A DNA stretch of 64,000 bases from Thiodiazotropha sp037384425 (GCA_037384425.1 JARROA010000011.1:166665-230664); one strand, 5' to 3'. Counted from the first letter of the stretch, positions 52,500 through 62,770 are shown. Made by a program: numbers and translations. Notes: a model not told the origin generated them from the letters alone.

Positions 52500-55400
52500 A
52501 TGCTGACCCTCCACCAATCCAATCGTCTCGAAAACCTGGCTCGGCGGCTGTCCGAACTGCTGGGCCGGCCCGTGGACGATCCCCTGCAGGCCGATTGGGT
52601 GGTGGTGCAGCATCCGGGTATGGCGCGCTGGCTCTCATTGACCCTGGCGGACAGCCTGGGTATTGCGGCCAATCTCGAGTTTCCTCTGCCGGCGGTGTTC
52701 GTCTGGCAGGCGTTCAGACAGCTGCTGGAGGAGGTGCCTGAACGAGACAGTTACCAGCCAAACGCGCTTACCTGGCGTCTCTACGCAGTGTTGGCAGGGA
52801 TGGATTTGGAACACGCCGCCAAACCTCTGGCGGCATACCTGGAGACGGGCGATGCGCTGCGCGGGTTTCAACTGGCGCAGGAGTTGGCCGGCCTCTACGA
52901 CCGCTATCTCCTCTACAGACCTGAGTGGATCGATGCCTGGGAGCGGGGTGAGCCGGCAATCGCCGGCGATGACTGGCAGGCGGATCTCTGGCGTCGCCTG
53001 AGCCGGCAGGAACCGAGGCACTGGGTGAGTCTGCAGCAGCAGTTCTTTTCGCGCACCATCGATGGCGATCTCTCCGGCTTGCCGGGGACGGTCCATCTGT
53101 TCGGTCTGCCGACCCTCTCCCCGGGTTATCTGCAGATCCTGAACCGGCTCTCGGAGTCTCTCGATATCCATCTGTTTCTGCTCAACCCCTGCGCCGCGCA
53201 CTGGGCCGATATCGTGGCACCGCAGACCCAGGCGCGCATGCAGTTGCGCGGTGAAGCCGAATCGCTCTACCTGGAGGTGGGCCACCCCTTGCTCGCCAGC
53301 CTGGGACGTCAGGGGCGCGATTTCTTCGCCGCCATCAACGAACTCGATCCGGGCAGTGAAGAACTGTTCGAGACCTCCGGACAGGGGACCCTGCTGGCCA
53401 GACTGCAGAATCAGATCCTCCACCTCGAATCACCCGAAGCCGGGATTGCAGCGGATGACTCCATCGCCTTGCACCTCTGCCACAGCCCCATGCGTGAGGT
53501 CGAGGTACTCTACGACCAGCTGTTGGCCATGTTCGAGAATCTGCCCGGTCTCTCGCCCAACGAGATCCTGGTGATGACTCCGGAGATCGACCGTTACGCC
53601 CCGCTGATCGAAGCGGTCTTCGGCGAACCGGGCGACCGGCCCGCCATACCTTTCCGGGTCAGCGATCGCAGTCTGCTGCAACGCAATCCTCTGGCCACGG
53701 CGCTAATCGAACTGCTCGAGCTGCCCGGGTCGCGTTACACCCTCGGTCAACTGCTGTCGCTGCTGGAGCAGCCGGCAATCCAACGGCGATTCGGTCTGGA
53801 TGAGGCGGCCCTGGAGTCGGTCACCCAGTGGTTGAGCCTGGCCGGGGTGCGCTGGGGGAGGGACGGTGAGAGCAAGACCGGATTCGGCCTGCCGCCCGAA
53901 TCCGCAAACACCTGGCGGGCCGGGCTGCAGCGGTTGCTGTTGGGCTACGCCATGCCGAACACCGCTGAGGATCTGTGGCGGGATGTGTTGCCGCTGGATG
54001 CCGTCGAAGGCACTGCCGCCGAACAGCTGGGTGGTCTGCTCGACTTCTGCCATCGCCTGTTCGCACTGGAACAGAGGTTGAGCCCCGCGCGCAGCGTGGC
54101 CGACTGGCAGGAGACGCTGCTGCAGTTGCTACAGGAGTTTTTTCTCGCCGTCGACGAGCACCAGGAGCAGGCGGACGACCTGCGCGGTATCATCCAGCAG
54201 CTGGCGGATGAGGCGAATCAGGCCGGATTCGAAGATGCGGTTCCGTTGCCCGTGATCAGCTACCGATTGCGCGCCCTGTTCGAAGCTGCCGATGGCCGGG
54301 GTTTCCTCGGTGGCGGCGTCACCTGCTGTGCGCTGGCGCCCATGCGCAGCCTGCCCTTCAGGGTCATCTGTCTGCTCGGCATGAACGACGGCGCCTTCCC
54401 CCGTCGACAGCCGGAGCCGGACTTCGACCTGATGAGCGGCCGCTTCCGTTTTGGCGACCGCTCGCGCCGGGTGGACGATCGCTACCTCTTCCTGGAGACC
54501 CTGCTCTCTGCCCGCGAGCGGCTCTACATCAGCTATGTGGGGCGCAGCCAGCGCGACAACAGCCCGCTGCCTCCAGCCGTGGTGGTGGACGAACTCTGCG
54601 ATACCTTGCGTGTGATGACGGGCGAGTCGGGATTGGCGCAGATGTGCCACCAGCATCCGCTGCAGCCTTTCAGCCCGGCCTATTTCGAGGCCAGCCCCGG
54701 CCTCTACAGCTACTCCTCCCAGCGCCGCGAGGCGGCGATGCGGGTAGGGCGGGGCGAGCTTGTGGAAACCTCGCTGGCGGCGGCTCCGCTGGCGCCGGCG
54801 GAAGCGGACCCTGCAGTGCCACTCGACGGTCTGATCGATTTTTTCGTCAATCCGCCACGGCTGTTCGCCCGCGAGCGGCTGCAGGTGAGTCTGGAGGCGG
54901 TCGCCGATCTGCCAGAGGAGCGGGAGCCGTTCGAACTCGAGCGCTTCGCCCGTCTCGATGACGAGCGGGCCCTGGTGGAGGCCCGGTTGCAGGGCGTATC
55001 GTCCGCGACCCTGTCGCAGCGCCTGAAGGCGAGCGGTCGCCTGCCCCATGGTCAGGCAGGCAGTCTGGAGCTTGAGCGGATGCTGGCACGTGCCGATGCG
55101 ATGGTCTCCAGAATCCAGCCGTTGCTCGCCGGAGTCGAGCGCTCGGGCTGCGATATCGACCTGCCGCTGGTCGGCGGTCGTCTCAGCGGCCGGCTGCACG
55201 ATCTGCTGCCCAGCGGTCGACTCGCCTATACCACCGACCGGTTCTATCCCTATCTGCTGCTGCGCCACTGGATCGAACATCTGGCGCTCAATCTGGCACA
55301 GCCGCCGGGGAGCGGTCGCGAGACCCACCTGCTGGAGGGCGAACATCAGGGGCTCTACCGTGTAACCGAAGATCCCCAGGTCCATCTGCAAAGCCTGATG

Positions 55401-55667
55401 AAACTCTATTGGGAGGGGCATGAGCGTCCTTTGCCCTTCTATCCGGCGACAGCCTGGGCCTATATGGACGGGCTGGCCGGCGGAGGCGCCGACAAGGCCC
55501 TGGAGCGGGCCCGCAGCAAGTGGCTCGGCAACAGCTACCAGGGTGGGGACGCTCAGAAACCCTACAATCGGCTGCTGTGGCCCGATGGCGAGTGCTTCAC
55601 GTCCGAGTTCGGCAGCCTGGCGGAGGCGATTCTGGGACCCTTGCTGGAACACCTGGAGTGGCGCTGA
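52500..55667 (+). CDS. recC: Exodeoxyribonuclease V subunit gamma (RecC)
   Basis: A 1055-residue subunit that recognises Chi and holds the complex together. The N-terminus VVVQHPGMARWLSLTLADSLGIAANLEFPLP is diagnostic, followed by degenerate UvrD-helicase-like domains and C-terminal nuclease-like folds. Its TGA overlaps the recB ATG by one base. It is the first gene of a recC-recB-recD operon. Confidence 0.97.
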   Translation: MLTLHQSNRLENLARRLSELLGRPVDDPLQADWVVVQHPGMARWLSLTLADSLGIAANLEFPLPAVFVWQAFRQLLEEVPERDSYQPNALTWRLYAVLAGMDLEHAAKPLAAYLETGDALRGFQLAQELAGLYDRYLLYRPEWIDAWERGEPAIAGDDWQADLWRRLSRQEPRHWVSLQQQFFSRTIDGDLSGLPGTVHLFGLPTLSPGYLQILNRLSESLDIHLFLLNPCAAHWADIVAPQTQARMQLRGEAESLYLEVGHPLLASLGRQGRDFFAAINELDPGSEELFETSGQGTLLARLQNQILHLESPEAGIAADDSIALHLCHSPMREVEVLYDQLLAMFENLPGLSPNEILVMTPEIDRYAPLIEAVFGEPGDRPAIPFRVSDRSLLQRNPLATALIELLELPGSRYTLGQLLSLLEQPAIQRRFGLDEAALESVTQWLSLAGVRWGRDGESKTGFGLPPESANTWRAGLQRLLLGYAMPNTAEDLWRDVLPLDAVEGTAAEQLGGLLDFCHRLFALEQRLSPARSVADWQETLLQLLQEFFLAVDEHQEQADDLRGIIQQLADEANQAGFEDAVPLPVISYRLRALFEAADGRGFLGGGVTCCALAPMRSLPFRVICLLGMNDGAFPRRQPEPDFDLMSGRFRFGDRSRRVDDRYLFLETLLSARERLYISYVGRSQRDNSPLPPAVVVDELCDTLRVMTGESGLAQMCHQHPLQPFSPAYFEASPGLYSYSSQRREAAMRVGRGELVETSLAAAPLAPAEADPAVPLDGLIDFFVNPPRLFARERLQVSLEAVADLPEEREPFELERFARLDDERALVEARLQGVSSATLSQRLKASGRLPHGQAGSLELERMLARADAMVSRIQPLLAGVERSGCDIDLPLVGGRLSGRLHDLLPSGRLAYTTDRFYPYLLLRHWIEHLALNLAQPPGSGRETHLLEGEHQGLYRVTEDPQVHLQSLMKLYWEGHERPLPFYPATAWAYMDGLAGGGADKALERARSKWLGNSYQGGDAQKPYNRLLWPDGECFTSEFGSLAEAILGPLLEHLEWR

Positions 55668-58600
55668 TGGGCATGGACGTGATGAAAACGCCGTTGCAGG
55701 GGATCAATCTTGTCGAGGCGAGCGCCGGCACCGGCAAGACCCACACCCTGACCACCCTCTACCTGCGTCTGTTGCTGGAGCAGGAGATTGCACCCGAGGG
55801 AGTGCTGGTGATGACCTACACCAAGGCCGCCACCGCCGAATTGAAGCAGCGTATCCGCAACCGGCTGAGCGCGCTGAGACATGTCCTGCAAGGGGGCGAG
55901 AGCGAGGACGATAGCCTGACCGAGATGGCCGCCGGGCAGGCCGACCCGGAACGGGCCCGTCAACTGCTCGATCTGGCCCTGGCCGGTTTCGATCAGGCGG
56001 CCATCTTCACCATCCACGGTTTCTGCCAGCGTGTCTTGAGCGAGCACGCCTTCGAAACCGGTCAGGCCTTCCGTACGGAACTGGTGCCCGATCAGTCAGT
56101 CCGCCTGCAGGAGGTGGTGGACGATTTCTGGCGCCGCGAGATCGACCGGCTGCCTGCGCTCTTTCTGCAGGCTTTCCGGCAGCTGATCGCCAGTCCGGAT
56201 CACCTGCTGGTTCAACTGCGCTTCGCGCTCGGCAAGCCCTACCTGCAGGTCCGCTCGCGGGAGTGGCCGGTGGATCTCGAACGGTTGGAGCGCGAGGCGT
56301 CCCGGATGCGGGAGGAGGTGCGTGCACTTTGGCGGCAGGCTGGCGACGATATCAAGGCGATGCTGAGCCACAGTCAGTCCCTGAAAGGGAATCTCTACCG
56401 TGCCGACTGGGTCGATGGCTGGTGTCGGAAGCTGCAGGCCTGGCTGCAGGAATCCCCCTACTCGGTGCCGTTCGACAAGGCGGATCGTTTCACCGCATCG
56501 CAGCTCGCCGCCTCGGTGAAAAAGGGCGGGGAGCCGCCCAGGCATCCGTTCTTCGATTGTTTCGAAGCCTACCTGAGTCTGGCCCGGGACTGCGCCGAGG
56601 CCTTCGACCGGGCCTGGGGGGCGCTGCTGAAAGCGTGCTACGACTATCTGGTTGTCGAAGTGCCCAGGCGCCAGATGGAAGCAGGGGAGTGGTCCTATGA
56701 CGACCTGCTGCTGGAGTTGCACAAGGCATTGTCCGGTCCCGCGGGCGAGGCGCTGGCATCGCGCCTGCGATACTGCTACCCGGCGGCCCTGGTGGATGAG
56801 TTTCAGGACACCGATCCGGTTCAGTATGCCATCCTGCGCGCCATCTACGGCGAGAGTGAACGGCCCCTGTTTCTGGTCGGCGACCCGAAACAGGCGATCT
56901 ACAGTTTCCGTGGCGCCGACCTTTTCGCCTACTTGCGGGCACGGCGGGAGCTGGTGACGGCGATCCACGAGCTGGACACCAACTGGCGTTCCAGCGCCGA
57001 CTTGGTGGCGGGCGTGAACAGCCTGTTCGCAAGCGCCGATCGGCCGTTCTGGTATGCGGAGATCGACTTCCACCCGGTGACGCCGGCCCCCCGCGACATG
57101 GCGCCGCTGAAGATCCGTGGCGATAACGCTGCGCCACTCCAGGTGTGGCGGCTTCCCTTCGACCGGCAGACAAAAGCCGAGAGCGTGCGTCAGGAGGTGG
57201 CGGATAGCGTCGCCGACGAGATTGCCCACTTGCTGTCGCAGGCGGAAAGGGGGCAGGCGCAGCTGGAAGCCCGTCCCCTCGTGGGAAGCGATTTCGCCGT
57301 GCTGGTGAGGACCCACAGGCAGGCCGAACGCATCGCCGGCAGCCTGCGGGCACGGGGGGTCAATTCGGTACGCAGCAGTCAGCTGAGTGTGTTCTTCACC
57401 CCGGAGGCGGAATCGCTCGAGCGCCTGTTGCTGGCGCTGCTGGAGCCCCAGCGGGGAGGGCGTCTGCGGGCCGCCCTGGCGACGCCGCTGATGGGCTGGG
57501 ACGCCAACGGGCTGGAGACGCTGAACCGGGACGATCAGCTGCTGGGACAGATCACCGGTCGCTTTTTCGACTACCACCGTCTGTGGCGTGAACAGGGCTT
57601 CATCGTCATGTTCCGCCGCCTGTTGATCCGCGAGGGAGTGGAGCAGCGCCTGCTCGACTATCGGGACGGCGAACGACGGGTGACCAACCTGCTGCATCTG
57701 GCGGAACTGCTCTATCAGCAGGAGAGCGAAGCGGGCCCGGGTATGGAAGCGCTGGTCAAGTGGCTGGTGCGTCAGCGCCTCAGCGGTGAAGCCGATGAGA
57801 ACCGGCTGCTGCGCCTGGAGAGTGACAGTCGGCTGGTGCGCATCGATACCCTGCACGGCAGCAAGGGATTGGAATACGGGATTGTTTTCTGTCCCTTTCT
57901 GTGGGACGAGGGCGGCGCAAGAGAGACGACGGGGCCCTATCTGTTTCACGATCCCGCGATGGACTATGCGGCGGTGCTGGAGCTGGGTTCGGATCGCTTC
58001 GAAGCGGATCGCTCCTATCAGCGGGAAGAGGCGCTGGCGGAGAGCCTGCGTCTGCTCTATGTGGCGTTGACGCGTGCACGTCACCGCTGTTACCTGCCCT
58101 GGGGACTGGTGAAGAACAGCGACCGATCGGCGCTGGCCTGGCTGCTGCATGCTGACGACTCAGGGCAGCGTCAGGAGCTGCGGCTGGCGGAGTGGGAGTC
58201 CCGGAGCAAGGATCTGGACGAGTCCGTGGTCGATAGGGATCTGCAGGCCCTGGTGGCGCGCTCCAAGGGGTGCATTGCGGTGCTGCCGATGCCGCAGCCG
58301 CGCAGTCGGTCCCAGCTGGAGCTGGGCATGCCGCCGGCGTTGGAGCCGGCGCGGCGATTCACGGGACAACTCCCACCCTTGCAGCGGGTGGCCAGTTTTT
58401 CCTCCCTGGTGGCTGGGCACTCCGAAGACCTGCCCGACTACGACGCCCAGCGGGCTGCCGAGGCGGCCATGCAACCCCTGCCGGAAGGTCACGACATCCA
58501 CGGCTTTCCGCGAGGCGCCGGCCCCGGTCGCTGTCTGCACGCCATACTGGAGCGGGTCGATTTCAGTGCATTGCATGAGTCCGAACTTTCCGCCACCGTC

Positions 58601-59239
58601 GCCGAGCAGCTGGGCCAACACGCCATCGATGCCGGTTGGGTGCCGGTTGTGGCGAGGATGGTGCAGGATCTGGTCGAGACGCCACTGAACGCACAGGGGC
58701 TTAAGCTGAGCCAGGTGGGGAGGGCACGACGGGTCGACGAGATGGGATTTCATTTTCCGGTGCGTGGACTCGAAACCAGTGCCATAAGCCGACTCGGTGA
58801 ACGCCACCGCTTCAGTGCCGTGCCGGAGATGACCGCGGGCCTGGGCTGTGTCACCGGTGGACGCTTGCAGGGCTTCGTCAAGGGATTCATCGACCTGGTC
58901 TTCGAATGGGAGGGGCGCTACTACCTGGTCGACTACAAATCCAACTGGCTGGGCTCCGGGATTGGTGACTACCATCAGGGCGCACTGCGGGATGCCATGC
59001 TGGAGCACGGTTATCCGCTGCAGTACGCACTCTATACCCTGGCCCTGCATCGCTATCTTGGACTGCGGCTGGCGGACTACGACTATGAGCGCCACTTCGG
59101 CGGGGTCTACTACCTTTTCCTGCGTGGCATCACCCCGCATACCGGATCGGAGTACGGCGTCGTCGCTGAACGACCCGCGCATGGGTTCGTGGACGCCCTG
59201 GACAAGCTGATGCGACAGGTGAGTCATGAACCGGCCTGA
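55667..59239 (+). CDS. recB: Exodeoxyribonuclease V subunit beta (RecB)
   Basis: A 1190-residue 3'-5' helicase and the only nuclease of the complex. Walker A is ASAGTGKTHTL, the helicase Q-motif and DEFQDTDPVQY (Walker B) are present, and the C-terminal nuclease domain has GFIDLVFEWEGRYYLVDYKSN (catalytic Asp, Asp, Lys). The start is taken at the ATG at 55667, overlapping the recC stop; the long upstream reading frame lies inside recC and is not used. It overlaps recD by 14 bases. Confidence 0.97.
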   Translation: MGMDVMKTPLQGINLVEASAGTGKTHTLTTLYLRLLLEQEIAPEGVLVMTYTKAATAELKQRIRNRLSALRHVLQGGESEDDSLTEMAAGQADPERARQLLDLALAGFDQAAIFTIHGFCQRVLSEHAFETGQAFRTELVPDQSVRLQEVVDDFWRREIDRLPALFLQAFRQLIASPDHLLVQLRFALGKPYLQVRSREWPVDLERLEREASRMREEVRALWRQAGDDIKAMLSHSQSLKGNLYRADWVDGWCRKLQAWLQESPYSVPFDKADRFTASQLAASVKKGGEPPRHPFFDCFEAYLSLARDCAEAFDRAWGALLKACYDYLVVEVPRRQMEAGEWSYDDLLLELHKALSGPAGEALASRLRYCYPAALVDEFQDTDPVQYAILRAIYGESERPLFLVGDPKQAIYSFRGADLFAYLRARRELVTAIHELDTNWRSSADLVAGVNSLFASADRPFWYAEIDFHPVTPAPRDMAPLKIRGDNAAPLQVWRLPFDRQTKAESVRQEVADSVADEIAHLLSQAERGQAQLEARPLVGSDFAVLVRTHRQAERIAGSLRARGVNSVRSSQLSVFFTPEAESLERLLLALLEPQRGGRLRAALATPLMGWDANGLETLNRDDQLLGQITGRFFDYHRLWREQGFIVMFRRLLIREGVEQRLLDYRDGERRVTNLLHLAELLYQQESEAGPGMEALVKWLVRQRLSGEADENRLLRLESDSRLVRIDTLHGSKGLEYGIVFCPFLWDEGGARETTGPYLFHDPAMDYAAVLELGSDRFEADRSYQREEALAESLRLLYVALTRARHRCYLPWGLVKNSDRSALAWLLHADDSGQRQELRLAEWESRSKDLDESVVDRDLQALVARSKGCIAVLPMPQPRSRSQLELGMPPALEPARRFTGQLPPLQRVASFSSLVAGHSEDLPDYDAQRAAEAAMQPLPEGHDIHGFPRGAGPGRCLHAILERVDFSALHESELSATVAEQLGQHAIDAGWVPVVARMVQDLVETPLNAQGLKLSQVGRARRVDEMGFHFPVRGLETSAISRLGERHRFSAVPEMTAGLGCVTGGRLQGFVKGFIDLVFEWEGRYYLVDYKSNWLGSGIGDYHQGALRDAMLEHGYPLQYALYTLALHRYLGLRLADYDYERHFGGVYYLFLRGITPHTGSEYGVVAERPAHGFVDALDKLMRQVSHEPA

Positions 59240-61058
59240 GCTTCGCTTGCAACAACTCCAGGAGGCGCGGCTGATTGGGCCGCTGGATCTCCATTTCGCG
59301 CGCTTCCTGATGGATGCCGCCGGAGCGTCCGATGAGCTGGTGGGGGTGACGGCCGCCCTGACCAGTGCCGCGCGCCGCGAGGGTCATGTCTGTCTGGAAC
59401 TCGGTGCGCTGGCCGGCGGGGAGCTGCTGGCTGAAACGCCACAGGCGCTGGCCTTGCCCGCTTTGGCGCCATGGCGGGAGCGTCTCATGCAGAGCGGGAT
59501 CGTGGGCCGGCCCGGGGAGTGGCAGCCGTTGATACTCGATGACGGCAACCGGCTCTATCTGCACCGTTACTGGGAGTATGAGCAGCGGCTGGGGCGCCAG
59601 CTGCTGCAACGGGCGGCGGAGAAGGCAGGCGATGTGGACGCGGGCGTCCTGCGCGCGGGACTGGAGACCCTGTTTCCGCCCGTCGAGGGGCAAGCCGGGA
59701 CCGATTGGCAGAAGGTGGCCACCGTATCCGCAGTGCTACAGCGGCTGAGCGTCATCTCGGGTGGCCCCGGAACCGGCAAGACCACCATAGTGGTGCGTAT
59801 TCTGGCACTGTTGCGGCAACAGCCGGGTGGCGAATCCCTGCGCGTGGCCCTGGCTGCACCGACCGGTATGGCGGCATCCCGCCTGCAACAGTCGATTCGC
59901 GGCAGTAAACGGCAACTGCCCCTCCCGGCCGAGTTGCTGGCGGCCATCCCCGAACAGGCGGTCACCCTGCATCGCCTGCTGGGAGTGGTGCGAACGGGGA
60001 CCCGCTATCGCCACCACAGGGAGAATCCGCTACCGCTGGATCTGCTGATCCTCGACGAGGCCTCTATGGTGGATGTCTCGCTGATGGCGAGCCTGCTGGA
60101 TGCCCTGCCGACGACGGCCCGCCTGATCCTTCTGGGTGATCGGGATCAGCTCGCATCCGTGGAGGCCGGCGCGGTGCTGGGGGATATCTGTCAGGGCTGT
60201 GAGGGCGCCGGATCTGACTTCACGCAACGACTCAGTGCGCTGAGCGATGAGACCCTTCCCGAGCATCCGGTCTCGACAGGAGCCCTGTCCGATAACGTGA
60301 CCCTGCTCAGAAGGAGCTATCGCTTCGGCAGCGACAGCGCCATCGGCCGCTTGGCGAAAGCGGTCAATCAGGGCGATGAGGCGATGGCGGTGAGTCTCAT
60401 GGAATCGGCCACTGAGGAGCACGGCCTGGTCTGGTCGACACAGGATCCGGCCTTGTTCGCGGCCGAGCGCTACACTCGTCTGTTCGACCGCCTGGCGGAG
60501 GCGGCGCCGGTGGAGGAACTGTTCGCACTGCTTCGGGAGTTCAGGTTGCTCTGCGCCCTGCGCGGAGGGCCTCAGGGGGTGGATCGGATGAATCGCACGA
60601 TCCTCCGCCACCTGGTCAGACTGGGGCGGGTGAGCCTGGATCGTGAATGGTATCCGGGACGGCCGGTGATGGTGACGCGCAACGACTACACCCTGGGGCT
60701 CTACAATGGGGATGTGGGCATCGTCGCACCCCATCCGGACCAGCCCGGGCAGCTGGCGGTTGCCTTCCCCGCAGCTGATGACCCGATCCGTTGGATCGCG
60801 CCTGCCCGACTGTCGGCGGTGGAGACCGTCTACGCCATGACGGTGCACAAGAGCCAGGGTTCGGAATTCGATCAGGTGCTGTTGCTGCTTCCCGAACAGA
60901 TGAGCCCGGTGCTCTGCCGGGAACTGATCTACACCGCCATAACCCGCACCCGCAGGCAGTTTGCCCTGATCGCCTCCCCGGAGCTCTTTCGCCAGGCCGT
61001 AACCCGGTCGCTGATGCGTCACAGCGGGCTGATCGATCTGCTGCGGAATGAGGCGTGA
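59226..61058 (+). CDS. recD: Exodeoxyribonuclease V subunit alpha (RecD)
   Basis: A 610-residue 5'-3' helicase. Walker A GGPGTGKTTIVV, DEASMVDVSLM (Walker B), ATGMAASRLQQ (motif Ia) and the C-terminal motif VHKSQGSEFDQVLLLLP are complete. The start at ATG 59226 overlaps the recB end. In E. coli the ptrA gene lies between recC and recB; it is absent here. Confidence 0.97.
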   Translation: MNRPELRLQQLQEARLIGPLDLHFARFLMDAAGASDELVGVTAALTSAARREGHVCLELGALAGGELLAETPQALALPALAPWRERLMQSGIVGRPGEWQPLILDDGNRLYLHRYWEYEQRLGRQLLQRAAEKAGDVDAGVLRAGLETLFPPVEGQAGTDWQKVATVSAVLQRLSVISGGPGTGKTTIVVRILALLRQQPGGESLRVALAAPTGMAASRLQQSIRGSKRQLPLPAELLAAIPEQAVTLHRLLGVVRTGTRYRHHRENPLPLDLLILDEASMVDVSLMASLLDALPTTARLILLGDRDQLASVEAGAVLGDICQGCEGAGSDFTQRLSALSDETLPEHPVSTGALSDNVTLLRRSYRFGSDSAIGRLAKAVNQGDEAMAVSLMESATEEHGLVWSTQDPALFAAERYTRLFDRLAEAAPVEELFALLREFRLLCALRGGPQGVDRMNRTILRHLVRLGRVSLDREWYPGRPVMVTRNDYTLGLYNGDVGIVAPHPDQPGQLAVAFPAADDPIRWIAPARLSAVETVYAMTVHKSQGSEFDQVLLLLPEQMSPVLCRELIYTAITRTRRQFALIASPELFRQAVTRSLMRHSGLIDLLRNEA

Positions 61059-61377
61059 AGTGTTGCCCTGCAGCATCGATGGCCGGCAAAGCGCCGAGTA
61101 GATATTTTGCTGACGACATAAAAATAAAATGGGGTTGGATAACCTGACATTGTGTTAGGGTATGGCCTGTTTGAAATTGGCCCCGAAGAAAATCAAAGGC
61201 CAAAAGTTAATAAAAAACAACATATTAAGTTGTTTATCTTAAAAAATAGATTATCTGTTGGGCAGTTACTCTCAGGCACGTAAACACACGCGGGCTTCTC
61301 GGCAGGGCTGAGAATGAGAAGAGCGAACGGCCGCCCAGCGGATCCAGCGATCAAAAAAGCGAAGGAGACGAAACGTC
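61059..61377 (+). promoter_or_regulatory. AT-rich leader and promoter region of sat
   Basis: 319 bp without an ORF. It contains TTGGAT - 17 bases - GGGTAT as a weak promoter candidate, an AT-rich stretch with a perfect 7-bp inverted repeat AAACAAC - ATATTAA - GTTGTTT (61215-61235), and the ribosome site GAAGGAGACG ahead of the sat ATG. The palindrome is a possible operator. Confidence 0.5.
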
Positions 61378-62565
61378 ATGATCAACCCCGTAGGTTCCTC
61401 AGAACTGAAACCTCTTTTTGTCTACGATCCCGATGAGCACCACAAGCTGTCTCACGAAGCGGAGTCCCTGCCGTCCGTGATGATCAGCTCCCAGGCCGCC
61501 GGTAACGCGGTGATGATGGGTGGCGGCTATTTCAGCCCGCTGCAGGGCTTCATGAACCTGGCCGATGCCATGGGTGCCGCCGAGAAGATGACCCTGACCG
61601 ACGGCAGCTTCTTCCCCGTGCCGGTGCTCTGCCTGCTGGAGAATACCGACGCCATCGGTGATGCCAAGCGCATTGCGCTGCGCGACCCCAACATGGAAGG
61701 CAATCCGGTGCTGGCGGTGATGGATATCGAGGCCATCGAGACGGTCAGCGACGAGCAGATGAAGATCATGACCGAGAAGGTCTATCGCACCACCGACATG
61801 GAACATCCCGGCGTGGCGACCTTCAACAGCCAGGGCCGGGTGGCCGTCTCCGGTCCCATCAAGGTGCTGCACTTCTCCTACTTCCAGGAGGATTTCCCCG
61901 ACACCTTCCGCACCGCGGTCGAGATCCGCAATGAGATCATGGAGCACGGCTGGAAGCGTGTGGTCGCCTTCCAGACCCGCAACCCGATGCACCTGGCTCA
62001 TGAAGAGCTCTGCCACATGGCCATGGATCGTCTCGATTGTGACGGTCTGGTGATCCACATGCTGCTGGGTAAGCTGAAGCCGGGTGATATTCCCGCTCCC
62101 GTGCGTGATTCCGCCATCCGCAAGATGGTCGAACTCTACTTCCCGCCCAACAGCGCCATGGTCACCGGTTACGGTTTCGACATGCTCTATGCCGGTCCCC
62201 GTGAAGCGGTGCTGCATGCCTACTTCCGCCAGAACATGGGCGCCACCCACTTCATCATCGGACGCGATCACGCGGGTGTCGGCGACTACTATGGCGCCTT
62301 CGACGCCCAGACCATCTTCGAGGAGGAGGTCCCCGCCGGCGCTCTGGAGATCGAGATCTTCAAGGCCGACCACACCGCCTGGTCGAAGAAGCTCAACAAG
62401 GTGGTGATGATGTGCGAAGCCCCCGATCACGAGAAGGAGGACTTCGTGCTGCTCTCCGGCACAAAGGTACGCGAGATGCTGGGCAACGGCATCGCGCCGC
62501 CGAAGGAGTTCTCCCGTCCCGAGGTGGCCCAGATCCTGATTGACTACTACCAGTCGATCAACTGA
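61378..62565 (+). CDS. sat: Sulfate adenylyltransferase (ATP sulfurylase), dissimilatory type
   Basis: A 395-residue enzyme making ATP and sulfate from APS and pyrophosphate when run in the oxidative direction, the last substrate-level step of sulfite oxidation. The QTRNPMHLAHEE motif (Q-x-R-N and H-x-x-H) and GRDHAGVGDYY are the active-site marks; GYGFDMLYAGPREAVLHAYFRQN is typical of the homo-oligomeric Sat/Met3 group rather than CysDN. The reaction direction (oxidation of sulfur) is an inference from the type and the sulfur-oxidiser context. It is not next to aprAB in this window. A bidirectional terminator follows. Confidence 0.96.
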   Translation: MINPVGSSELKPLFVYDPDEHHKLSHEAESLPSVMISSQAAGNAVMMGGGYFSPLQGFMNLADAMGAAEKMTLTDGSFFPVPVLCLLENTDAIGDAKRIALRDPNMEGNPVLAVMDIEAIETVSDEQMKIMTEKVYRTTDMEHPGVATFNSQGRVAVSGPIKVLHFSYFQEDFPDTFRTAVEIRNEIMEHGWKRVVAFQTRNPMHLAHEELCHMAMDRLDCDGLVIHMLLGKLKPGDIPAPVRDSAIRKMVELYFPPNSAMVTGYGFDMLYAGPREAVLHAYFRQNMGATHFIIGRDHAGVGDYYGAFDAQTIFEEEVPAGALEIEIFKADHTAWSKKLNKVVMMCEAPDHEKEDFVLLSGTKVREMLGNGIAPPKEFSRPEVAQILIDYYQSIN

Positions 62566-62589
62566 TCGAGCGGCCTATAGCCCAGCACG

Positions 62590-62619
62590 AAAAAGCCCGC
62601 CATCTGGCGGGCTTTTTTT
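62590..62619. terminator. Bidirectional Rho-independent terminator after sat
   Basis: AAAAAGCCCGCC - ATCT - GGCGGGC followed by seven T; both strands have A/T tails, so it serves sat and the small minus-strand gene. Confidence 0.9.
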
Positions 62620-62638
62620 ATTGGCGGAGACCTGTTGC

Positions 62639-62770
62639 TCAGTTCAAATCGTCACACAACTCCTCTTCCGCTTCGATCATCATTTCGACGATCACCTCGA
62701 GTTCTTCCGGGCTGATATCGGCCATCTCACGCAGCTCGGCGCAGCTGATCTGTAACATCTCTTCCATCAT
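62639..62770 (-). CDS. Small acidic protein, 43 residues
   Basis: Reading ATGATGGAAGAGATG... on the minus strand gives a 43-residue, very acidic, mostly helical protein with Cys10 and Cys39 (ISCAELREMAD, IEAEEELCDDLN). It has a good ribosome site (GAGAGGTG) 4 bases before the start, a sigma-70-like promoter upstream and a strong terminator downstream, so it is likely a real gene despite its size. No family recognised. Lies between sat and the carbonic anhydrase. Confidence 0.6.
   Translation of the reverse strand: MMEEMLQISCAELREMADISPEELEVIVEMMIEAEEELCDDLN

Noticed and set aside
55520..55666. Upstream extension of recB inside recC
   Set aside because: The extra 49 codons overlap recC in another frame; the overlap ATG with the recC TGA is the usual start.
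54129..58150. Long minus-strand frames opposite recC and recB
   Set aside because: Shadows of recBCD; no start-site or domain support.
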